Below, in pieces: positions 56,041 to 64,000 of a stretch of 64,000 nucleotides of DNA (its first letter is position 1; every line of letters starts with the position of its first letter). The translations under genes and the position numbers were made by a program. The stretch is taken from positions 186,001-250,000 of the forward strand of contig JAUJYZ010001467.1 of assembly GCA_033675265.1 (NCBI GenBank). The letters run 5' to 3'. Source of the DNA: Actinostola sp. cb2023 (taxonomy: Eukaryota > Cnidaria > Anthozoa > Actiniaria > Actinostolidae). Below the pieces are notes generated by a model, which saw only the letters and a list, made by a program, of their open reading frames with translations, was not told the origin of the DNA and searched no databases.

Positions 56041-56495
56041 AAGCAATTCCAGGTCGTGTGAGTTCGAATATTCGAAAGCCGGCTGAATTAGATTCCCAAG
56101 AAAGCACCTGGAGATCACAGTAACCTGTAATACTAACAGAGATACAGCTCTTGCGGGCCAAGTTTCTCTGCTGCTTCCAGGACGCCAATTTTAAGCAATT
56201 CCAGGTCGTGCGAGTTCGAATATTCGAAAGCCGGCTGAATTAGATTCCCAAGGAAGCACCTGGAGATCACAGTAAACTGTAATACTCACAGAGATACAGC
56301 TCTTGCGGGCCAAGTTTCTCTGCTGCTTCCAGGACGCCAATTTTAAGCAATTCCAGGTCGTGCGAGTTCGAATATTCGAAAGCCGGCTGAATTAGATTCC
56401 CAAGGAAGCACCTGGAGATTACAGTAAACTGTAATACTCACAGAGATACAGCTCTTGCGGGCCAAGTTTCTCTGCTGCTTCTAGGACGCCAATTA
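56041..56495. repeat. 152-bp tandem repeat, 3 units
   Basis: Units begin AAGCAATTCCAGGTCGTG at 56041, 56193 and 56345. Each holds the 14-bp palindrome TTCGAATATTCGAA and a word like a tRNA B box (GAGTTCGAATATTC). Possibly a tandem tRNA-derived unit. Confidence 0.9.
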
Positions 56496-56903
56496 GACAC
56501 GTAGTCAAGTCCGATTTGAAGTGTTGATCCCGCCAAAATAATTATTTGCCGTTTTCGAGTTAAATACGATTTCATGGTCACAATGAACACCAAGGAAAGG
56601 TAGCCTGAGCAAAATATATTTCCATTTGAGCAAAATAAACCAAATAAAATAGAAAAATGACGGTAAAATGACCGATTTTACAGAGTGATGTGTTATCGTG
56701 TGGAGAAAGCCCGCGAATATGATTTACAAAGGCTCATATATATGAACATCGTGTTCCGGTATGTATCATGTTCCCACCGTGTTAAGTATTAAAAGCGGCT
56801 GTTTAACGTTGTCAACACTGTACAGATTAAGACAGTGTTGAAATACATTTTATTTCTATAAGTAGAGAACCTGCTGAGCAATTCAAAGTCGCACTAAGTT
56901 CCT
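56496..56903. other. gene-free stretch
   Basis: Nothing recognised. Confidence 0.45.
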
Positions 56904-56985
56904 CATGTTTAAATCATACTCCTAATAAATTATTTAGTTTACATGACGAATTGGTTGTCAAGATACATATGAACAATTGAACTTG
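56904..56985. repeat. isolated 75-bp satellite unit
   Basis: Same sequence as the 54847-55952 array, separated from it by the 152-bp repeats, which suggests those repeats lie within the older array. Confidence 0.85.
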
Positions 56986-57204
56986 AGCATGATATCACTT
57001 GAGCGCCATTCCAATTAGGCTCAGTATCCAGCCGCTGGGGTTTCGTGCGCCCGCGATACTCTCTCCCTCACGGCTGGGCGCACGAGCTTGTCCTTTGTTT
57101 TTGTCAACCAATCAGAAATCTGCCCCCCAGTTTTTAGGGGTAATAAATTAAAAATGGCGTGATGGAGAGTTTTGATGCTTGTGAATATGCCCTTGGCTTG
57201 AGAA

Positions 57205-57420
57205 GTTTCATTTAGAGAGTTTTAAAGAAAAACAGCGTTTAGCTTTGAAAGAAATTGTTCTGGGAAAGAATGTCTTCGTTGTTCTTCCTACTGGCTCTGG
57301 AAAATCTCTAATTTTCCAAGCTGCTCCACTCCTCTTTGACCTCGTGATATCGCCGCTAGTGTCTCTCATGAAATACCAAGTTAACTTACTTTCATCAAAG
57401 GGCATTACAGTTGATTTCAC
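57205..57420 (+). pseudogene. RecQ-like DNA helicase fragment
   Basis: Reads FKEKQRLALKEIVLGKNVFV, VLPTGSGKSLIFQ (Walker A, motif I) and VISPLVSLMKYQVNLLSSKG (motif Ia), as in RecQ-family helicases. It is interrupted at 57422 by a MITE. Beyond 57781 the residues EDESMKCGVLCK may continue the same domain. Motifs II-VI are missing. An upstream start MESFDACEYALGLRSF lies in another frame. Broken, non-functional. Confidence 0.7.
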
Positions 57421-57421
57421 A

Positions 57422-57781
57422 CAACTTTGGCCGCTCCGATTGCGAAGTTCAATAACGATATTTGCCGACTTCACTGTGAACTGGCTTGGTTCAGTGAACC
57501 GTGAGTAATGTTGATGTCTCGAATTCAAATATTTGCTAGAATATCTCAAACGAAATGTTTCAAAAAGTGTATTTCAAACTGCATTATGGAGATAAAGTCC
57601 TTTCATAGCGATGTCGTTCATCCTCAAAATCGACTTTGAACTATAGTTTTGATGAGTTTTTGAAACCATCGTGTACGTTATCAGCTCAAACATCTACTGG
57701 TCAATTTCACTTTGAAGTTCCGAAGTTCGTTAGCAAACTTGGGAATTGCGAACGAACTTCGCAATCGGAGCGGCCAAAGTT
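57422..57781. mobile_element. MITE inside the helicase fragment
   Basis: Ends AACTTTGGCCGCTCCGATTG... (57422-57450) and complement (57752-57781), 28 bp, nearly perfect. Splits the helicase frame. Confidence 0.8.
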
Positions 57782-58153
57782 ATTTGAAATTCACTGTAAA
57801 GCGGCTTTCTTTGGAGCAAGAAGATGAGTCTATGAAATGTGGCGTGTTGTGCAAGATTGAAGACACATTTCCTTCCAAAGACATCCGTTTCCTTTTATTT
57901 TCTTCCTGTTTTTGGCAAATGATACAACCACTCTGGTTATTTAGGACAAACAAATCGAGCGCGAATAAAGTTTGAGTAAATTGGATTTTCAACCGAATAG
58001 AATTTCACTTCCGCTTCCGTTTTTATATTTATTTATGCTAATTACTTAAATACGTCACGGACACGCTTTCAAGCCTGTGCGCCCAGCCGTAAGGGGGAGA
58101 GTATCGCGGGCGCACGAAACCCCAGCGGCTGGATACTGAGCCTACATTCCAAT

Positions 58154-58480
58154 AAGACCAAATTATATTTCGCCCGCCAACCTTGGACTTGACCCTATTT
58201 GATCACCTATACTCCACCTGATTTTACTTTTATTCTTATGTACTTATCTACCACACCCCAACTGAGCACTAAACTTCGATATATATTCTTGGTTCCGTTT
58301 TCACCTATAATATTTCGACACAGCTATTAAGTACATTTGTACCTTCTAATGTTTGCCTTCTAACAGTATAACTTTGGTACCATATTTCAAATTCTAGCTT
58401 TATTAATAAATATTTAGATTTCCTTCCTTCCGCCAGAATCAATTCCGTATTTCACTATTTAACAATTAGACAATAGCTAC
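58154..58480. other. gene-free stretch
   Basis: AT-rich. Nothing recognised. Confidence 0.45.
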
Positions 58481-58485
58481 GAATT

Positions 58486-58560
58486 CGAGTTTTCTATGAG
58501 TCAATAGTCAACGAGGCGCGTAACGTTGAGTTGACTATTTGAACTCATAAAAAACTAGAA
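58486..58560. repeat. short hairpin
   Basis: ATGAGTCAATAGTCAACG... pairs with CGTTGAGTTGACTATTTGAACTCAT around a GGCGCG loop. Confidence 0.6.
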
Positions 58561-58577
58561 CGACTGTTTAATTTTTT

Positions 58578-58750
58578 TAGTAAAAACCAACTAGCATACT
58601 ACCTTCGAATGTATACCAATATTTATTGATTTTCTGCTTTGTTTTTGCTCAAAACGCCGGCTTTTTCGCTACTCGCTATCTATCACTCATCAATAGATAG
58701 TGACAATCAGATTTCAGGATTCGTGATAGTATGCTAGTTGGTTTCTACTA
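58578..58750. mobile_element. MITE, TAGTAAAAACCAACTAGCAT ends
   Basis: A 173-bp unit with about 26-bp inverted ends (one or two mismatches) and inner ATCTATCACT/AGTGACAAT words. Confidence 0.7.
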
Positions 58751-58830
58751 ATATAATTTAGAACAACTGATTACCATCTCAATCCTTCATGGGACTGACA
58801 TTAATTTTGATAAACAACTAGTAACAACAA

Positions 58831-59702
58831 TTAGAATATAGTCATACTCACTCGACCAATCAGCACCCAGCATTTGTGCGCTCTATATCTCATAAAGTAA
58901 CTAATAGGGTTTTAACAATGGACTCATTAGTATTCTCTATATAGAGAATACTAATAAAGCTCTTTGTTTTCTTTTGTTCCAAAGCCTTATTAGTATTATC
59001 TAAATAGGGAATACTAATGACTAACTTAGAGAATGCTAGAGTGCAAATATTATATCCATTAAATAGATAACTAACTAAATAGTACTAATAAATAGCACCA
59101 AATGCTTTATCGTTGTTGTCTACTTAGTAGTAAAACTAATAACATGTTAATTAGTACTAAACGTTATCGCTTATTTCACGGATATAATATTTGCACTCTA
59201 ATATATAACGTGTACTAAACTATATACAAAAAATAGTATAATACAATCTTAGTTTATCTTCAAATACTAGTATTCAAATATTATATCCAATAAAACTGAT
59301 ACAGAAATACACGGATCATAACTATACTAAACACTAAAGAAACGTCAGTAGCGAGTCACTTACTCTTCAAAATGAAATCACAAACGAGTTTCTCCATGTT
59401 CTACACTGAGAAGTGTAGCTGTACGGATATTAATTTCCACAAAAAAATATTGGTAATTTCTAGCGTTGCAAGCTTCGTATTTAAAAGCCTCAAACCTTTA
59501 AGTCATCTTCACTCCACTGAAGTCACACACAACTCAACAGCTTTGCAGTGCATTTGAAATCAGTATTCCATTGGGAAAGCAACAGACATGCAGCCAAAGA
59601 ATACTCTCGTGAGTATGACTATATTCTAAATCGGTTAGAGAATATACACTCGTTCTTTATGGAATTTAGAGCGCCTCGCATTGATAGAAGGGCCACTCGG
59701 CG
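58831..59702. mobile_element. repeat R5, copy 2
   Basis: Same ends and content as 24491-25497, including the nested AGAGTGCAAATATTATATCC MITE (59037-59206), which is about 55 bp longer here. Confidence 0.75.
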
Positions 59703-59837
59703 CGTACCCTTACTTGATGCATCAACTTTTTATCTAATCGATAACTTACATGTATCATGCTTTAGTTCAACCCGATAAATAAAGGTATAGATCTCCACAT
59801 GGTCTAGATCACTGACCTTTCTCAAAGTTGTTGTAAA

Positions 59838-60310
59838 TGCCACCCCGTGTTGGCCTTTCAGATGTCATACCATGTTCAAATGTGGGACGAGTTTGGAAGT
59901 ACACAGCGCATGCCAGTGAAAGTGATTTCAAACAGAGACAAAAGCCGTTGGGTTTCCTGTCTCTTCTCTGGAAAATAATTAATTTACCTGCCCGGAAACG
60001 GAAGCCTATACTTGGTCGCAAGCCAGTTCCCTTTTTGAAATTTACTCTGAATCGGTAAGGACTTGTGGTAATTCAAAATCTTAACTGATTCTAAACTAAG
60101 ATAAAGTGTTGGGTTTCCTGTGGTATTATAGAGACGTCTTCGCCTTCCCTGGGAACTAAGATGTTTAACATTCCGTAACAGAATGATCCTGTGCTTGGTC
60201 ACGTTACAGACGGGAAATTTACTGTTTATTGTTATAAGACTTGTGGTAGTTCAAAAGCTTAACTGATTATAATTATACATGCAAACTAGTTCATCGTTCG
60301 GAATTTCAGT
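59838..60310. repeat. duplicated 3' flank of SRCR gene 3
   Basis: Matches 3738-4000 and 41241-41416; the TTGGGTTTCCTGT block is itself present twice here. Confidence 0.65.
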
Positions 60311-60414
60311 GTCTGCAGAAAAACTAATCATTATCGTATTTATCAATATATGTTTGTGATATGTAAATCAGCATAACGGGACAAACTAAAGCATGTGGGG
60401 TCCATGTGGTAGAT

Positions 60415-60434
60415 GGATAGATAGATAGATAGAT
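60415..60434. repeat. (GATA)n microsatellite
   Basis: Five GATA units. Confidence 0.85.
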
Positions 60435-60531
60435 CGTTTACGGTACACACCATAGAAATATTAATTCATTCGGCAACTGAACAAAACCACCAACAGTGTG
60501 TGTCAACTGATTTTAACTTCTATTAACCTGA

Positions 60532-61105
60532 GTATCTAGCCATTAAAAAGGAAAGCCGGGGAGGGGGAGAGGCCAGGGGAGAAGAGAGAGGAGGAAGGAG
60601 GATTTATGATTGAAAATAATTTAGAAGGAGCTGTGAAGCCTTTCGAATTCCTGGAATTGAACTGAAGAAAGAACAAGAACTTTGCCTTCAAACTAACAAA
60701 AACGACGCGATGCTTGGGGTTTTGTAGCCTCCTAAAAGGAGGCTAGGGGTTTTACCGACAGGCTGATTATTTATCAGCTCCTTCTTAGTTTCACCTTGTA
60801 AGTAAGAAAATACTTTATTTAACGAGGGAGCATGATACAACCAAATTGAAGAAGATATAAACGGTGCGTGTATAACGGTATTAAAAACTCCAACTGCATC
60901 AAGTTCCTTGACACACAACAGTCTTGACATGACAGTTGGCAAAGCGGAAGTGATTTTGATTGGTTGTTATTTTCGGATATATGTATCGTGCTGGGAGGGG
61001 GCGGAAGGCTCAAATCAATAGGTCTGTGTCAGGCTTTTTTTCCCTTCTCTTCCCCCTTTCTTTTTCTCTCCCCCTCCGCCAAAAAAGCCTGATACTAAGG
61101 TTAAA
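60532..61105. mobile_element. insertion in 3' flank of gene 3
   Basis: Gene 2 flank reads directly from ...TTAACTTATATCAG, but here about 570 bp intervene. It includes a purine-rich block, a GTAGCCTCC/GGAGGCTA hairpin at about 60724-60748 and a CAGGCTTTTTT/AAAAAAGCCTG pair at 61029-61094. Ends uncertain. Confidence 0.5.
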
Positions 61106-61190
61106 CTTATATCAGATAATTGTGCAGATAATTATAATGTTACATATTGTTCATAAGAATGAAATAAATGACAACTTTTGAAAACAACAT

Positions 61191-61196
61191 TTTATT
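61191..61196 (-). terminator. poly(A) signal of gene 3
   Basis: AATAAA on minus about 47 bp after the gene 3 stop, equivalent to 41701-41706. Confidence 0.6.
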
Positions 61197-61242
61197 GAAT
61201 AAAATACAACGCAAAGAAGTGACTATTCTCGTTCATCTTTCT

Positions 61243-61304
61243 TCATTTCATGGGTGCAATACTGTCGTCAATATTCTTCAATTCACCATATTTTTCTTCG
61301 TATT
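61243..61304 (-). CDS. gene 3 tail exon
   Basis: Acceptor TTATTTCAG, phase 1. Encodes a charged 20-residue tail rich in Glu and Lys, with two tyrosines in its first half, then TGA. Confidence 0.65.
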
Positions 61305-64000
61305 CTGAAATAAATGGAAAAAAAATAAAATAAAAAGGGACGTTAGAAGTAGTTGAATAATTCCCAAATACAGTGAAAAGATCACTATATTTCCCTACCA
61401 TTACATACCAGTGCTATGATATTCTCCAGTCGTGACGACGGCCATTACATCAGATGATATCCATTCCACCAGTTGTCACACCACTTTTTCTAAATCTGTT
61501 GCCTATTCGTATTGTCGTTTACCATCAAAGAATACTAATGGCTGTTCTATCTAAACAAGTAGCTCTAGACTGATATATCCACCAATTAATCAATAACCAA
61601 TCAAATCTTTCTCGCAAGAAATATTTCAATTGGGAAAATTCCATTATATATCCTCCTACATGGTTCTATTTACCTTTTGTATTTGTGCAGTTTCTGCTTG
61701 TTGTAAAAGTCTTACTTGCCGTCTCCCCATAACCTTTGCCCTGTTTGACAAAGAACTAAGTTGTGTTATTTCTGTCAACATTCTAGTGCTATTTTCTGTA
61801 TTTCAACACTCACCCCATTCTGTGCCTTGGTCACAGCCCTCACTGAAACATTGTACGTAGTCCCAGGCTCTAACGGTACGTTGTAGGAACCATTGTAGTA
61901 CTTAACATCACCAATCGTAAAGCTATCAATACCATCAATTTCAAGGACCCACGAAGAAGATTGTCCAACTTTGTTCGTACGTATTTCATAAAATCTGAAA
62001 TAAACAAATCGGTTCCATTAACAAACCTGTTCTAAACAATATATAATTATTATTGAATTACAATGATACAGTAAAAACCCGAATATAAGAAACTGCGGAT
62101 TAAGAACCTTCAGGCTGAAATTTAGCCAATTAAGCACCCATTATATAAGAACCAGTTCAGCCTGACAAATGAAGCATGTTCTTATGTGAAAAATGACTAA
62201 AGCTCAGAACACACAGGTACAGTCGGTGCCCAATATGCAGAAATATTATATTTACTATACAGTTGGGTTGTTAATGTTTAGTGTGTATATTAGACCTTTC
62301 AGGGTCAATAGTTCACTAATTAAAACAAATTGTAAGGAAATACACCATACTGTATCATGAACAATTGTTTTGTTTTTTGCCCTGTAAATAAGAACCTGTT
62401 AAGAACCTATTCAGCCTGATTTCTCACTAAACACCCAATATATAAGAACCATTTCAGCATGACTTGGAAAAATAAGGGTTCTTTTATGCGGGTTTTTACT
62501 GTATGCTGTATATGCAGTCTACATCGTGTTCGAGTGAAATATTCAGGCTATAAAGATTATTTAGCTAATGTAGGTATTTAGGTACCAAATAAGAATGGTA
62601 CGTGTATATGTGCGTTAATGGTGTTCTTATTACGAATAGAATGTCAAGCTTCTAAAAATAATTGTCAACACCATCGTTAATTTACACTGACCAATTATGA
62701 GCGCATAGTCCAAGTCAAACTCGGGACTAGCGTGCACGTGATGTTGGACCAAAAGGGAATTGGGTTCTTCGAGAAAAATAGCCCTCTTGTGTTCTTTTAA
62801 ACCAGTTTTTAAGGCACGATTGGTTTGACCGATACAAACCTTTTCACAGTCCTTACATTTTATTTTGTAAAATATCGCCGTGATGCATGGTAACTTTTTC
62901 TGATTTATCTTTAGGTTTTCTAAACATGGATCCATTGGTTTTAATGTCAACTTACTTTATTAACTCTTTTTCTTTGGTGTTTCTTTTTGCATGGTCGATG
63001 ATGCTGAGCGTCGCAGTACACGACCGTTTGTCAGATGAGCTGCTTACTGTAAACTGAGGTGCTGCGGCTACAAAACAAAGACAAGCAATAAGTTATCATG
63101 TTTTTATCATGTTTCCATAATCCACAAGAAAGCCGTCATTTAATGATATGGTTTGAAGTATTGACTATGATATGTAAAATATACGTTTACTTGCATAACA
63201 TGTTAGAGATACGAATCCGATCCAATGAATCGAGTTTTCTGTACAACTCACCCATCTTGCACGTGACACCAATGTCACTGCTATGAAGACAGCCTGGGTT
63301 TCCCCATCCACGATGACTGCAGTTAGTAATGGACATTTCTGTACCAGTACAACGAAGGTAGCTAAACCATGTTATACCTTTCACGGGGCTAAATTCTGTG
63401 GTTATGGACTTCTGTACTCCAGTGTAACCAAGCATATGACAAACCACCTCAGCGTCGTTCGCGTCCCATCCACCGTTACAAACAGTACCCCACGCACCAT
63501 GGTACCTGACTTCAACTCGACCAGAATTGGGTGACCTTCCTCTAGCTAAACGAACTTGAACTGGTGGAGGATCTGTGGATTGAAGAAAACATCTCTACAG
63601 TGATTACACTGATGATGACAGATTTCAAAAAAAGACTAATTTTAAGTAAAATATATAAATGATTTCTGTGGAAATACTGCTTTAGATTGTTTCATTTAAT
63701 TTATAGATATTGAAACTCTAATGACAAAATAGTGTTTGTATTTCTTACCTTCATCTACCTGACAAACCACACCAGCAAGATATTTATACGTGCAGTAAGA
63801 CCTAACATTCCACCATCCCAAGTGAGCACACTCTGTAATCGACTTTTCTTTACCACTACATCCCACCCGATCCATGAGTTTTTTTTGTTGTTGTCTCTCC
63901 TTCGATGTACCAAATTGGTCTTTCAGATGTTTTGTAACCAAGCATTCGACAGATCACGTGAGCATCTTCTATATCCCAGTTATAAAGACAGACTGCTCCC
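61243..64000 (-). CDS. SRCR-FN3 secreted protein gene 3, 5' end outside window
   Basis: Exons seen: SRCR beta 63749 to beyond the edge, SRCR alpha 63572-63252, FN3 63061-62956, 61994-61814 and 61740-61674, tail 61304-61243. Same phases as gene 2. The tail encodes 20 residues (EYEEKYGELKNIDDSIAPMK) and is probably the ancestral C-terminus. No transmembrane segment. The SRCR beta exon contains a frameshift in an A-run, so gene 3 is either a pseudogene or has a sequence error there. The first exon should lie beyond 64000. Confidence 0.7.
61674..61740 (-). CDS. gene 3 exon: FN3 domain part 3
   Basis: A 67-bp exon, two substitutions from genes 1 and 2, phase 0 to 1, donor GTAAAT. Confidence 0.75.
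61814..61994 (-). CDS. gene 3 exon: FN3 domain part 2
   Basis: A 181-bp exon, FYEIRTNKVGQSSSWVLEID to VSVRAVTKAQNG. Open; donor GTGAGT. Confidence 0.85.
62069..62501. mobile_element. pogo/Tigger-like MITE in gene 3 intron
   Basis: A 433-bp element, ends CAGTAAAAACCCGNATA and complement, each with TA outside. Absent from genes 1 and 2 at the same intron position. Interior repeats AAGAACC and CAGCCTGA. Confidence 0.85.
62640..62935 (-). pseudogene. Penelope-like GIY-YIG endonuclease fragment in gene 3 intron
   Basis: FYKIKCKDCEKVCIGQTNRA, LKEHKRAIFLEEPNSLLVQH and LDYALIIGQCK. Keeps both zinc-ligand cysteines. Same position as in genes 1 and 2. Confidence 0.8.
62956..63061 (-). CDS. gene 3 exon: FN3 domain part 1
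   Basis: A 106-bp exon, phase 1 to 2. PQFTVSSSSDKRSCTATLSI. Donor GTAAGT. Confidence 0.75.
63252..63572 (-). CDS. gene 3 exon: SRCR domain alpha
   Basis: A 321-bp exon, phase 1-1. PPPVQVRLARGRSPNSGRVE, GAWGTVC, VVCHMLGYTG, LRCTGTEMSITNC, DIGVTC. Open, six cysteines. Confidence 0.9.
63749..64000 (-). pseudogene. gene 3 exon: SRCR domain beta, frameshifted, partial
   Basis: Runs off the window. GAVCLYNWD and VICRMLGYKTSERPIWYIEG are in one frame, while DRVGCSGKEKSITECAHLGW and AGVVCQVDEG are in the next. The break is at an eight-A run (minus) at 63878-63885, one base longer than needed. Confidence 0.75.

Larger units (their letters stand above)
57016..58144. mobile_element. element with 9-bp duplication carrying a helicase fragment
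   Basis: Inverted ends of about 73 bp start TAGGCTCAGTATCCAGCCGC and contain TTTCGTGCGCCCGCGATACT. CATTCCAAT flanks both sides (57007-57015, 58145-58153). Long inverted ends with a 9-bp duplication are typical of Mutator-like elements. No transposase; the cargo is a RecQ-like helicase fragment, as in Pack-MULE gene capture. A smaller MITE is nested within. Confidence 0.8.

Overview
The window is eukaryotic and looks like a marine invertebrate, most likely a sponge or a cnidarian. The AT-rich DNA, split coding exons with GT/AG splice sites, secreted scavenger-receptor (SRCR) plus fibronectin III (FN3) proteins, animal-type Harbinger and Penelope-like elements and very dense MITEs all fit. The species cannot be settled by eye. 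No bacterial-style operons, rRNA, credible tRNA or CRISPR array was seen.

The only host gene family I can support is a cluster of three paralogous SRCR-FN3 genes on the minus strand: gene 1 (4296-13780), gene 2 (41788-54384) and gene 3 (61243 to beyond 64000). They share one exon plan: signal peptide (ends phase 1), SRCR type beta (1-1), SRCR type alpha (1-1), then FN3 on three exons (phases 1-2, 2-0, 0-1) and a short tail exon. All joins agree in phase, giving a predicted secreted protein of about 363 residues for gene 2. Gene 1 has lost its tail exon and carries a broken extra SRCR exon. Gene 2 has a changed C-terminus. Gene 3 has a 1-base frameshift in an SRCR exon.

Most of the rest is mobile DNA, much of it inside the introns of these genes. 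Left third (1-24400): trinucleotide arrays, a TTAA-flanked MITE, a complete PIF/Harbinger element (7132-11704) with an intact transposase and a frameshifted Myb-like gene, a LINE endonuclease fragment, a GPCR-like pseudogene, fold-back repeats, a Crypton-like fragment and a 64-bp tandem array. Middle (24400-41200): a second, decayed Harbinger-type element (24412-29840), a fold-back element, and a 4.65-kb near-perfect palindrome (31948-36595) with AG...CT ends and a 6-bp target duplication. Right third (41200-64000): SRCR genes 2 and 3, a 4.57-kb insertion with Polinton-like ends (45955-50525) whose target duplication forms a splice donor of gene 2, tandem repeats (54847-56495), and an element with 9-bp target duplications that carries a RecQ-like helicase fragment (57016-58144).

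The paralogs act as empty sites for one another. Three insertions explain almost all of the 7.1-kb intron of gene 2, which is only about 190 bp in genes 1 and 3. The best candidates for something undescribed are the palindromic Polinton-terminus-like element, with a mirrored small ORF whose only indel is in frame, and the helicase-carrying element with 9-bp duplications.
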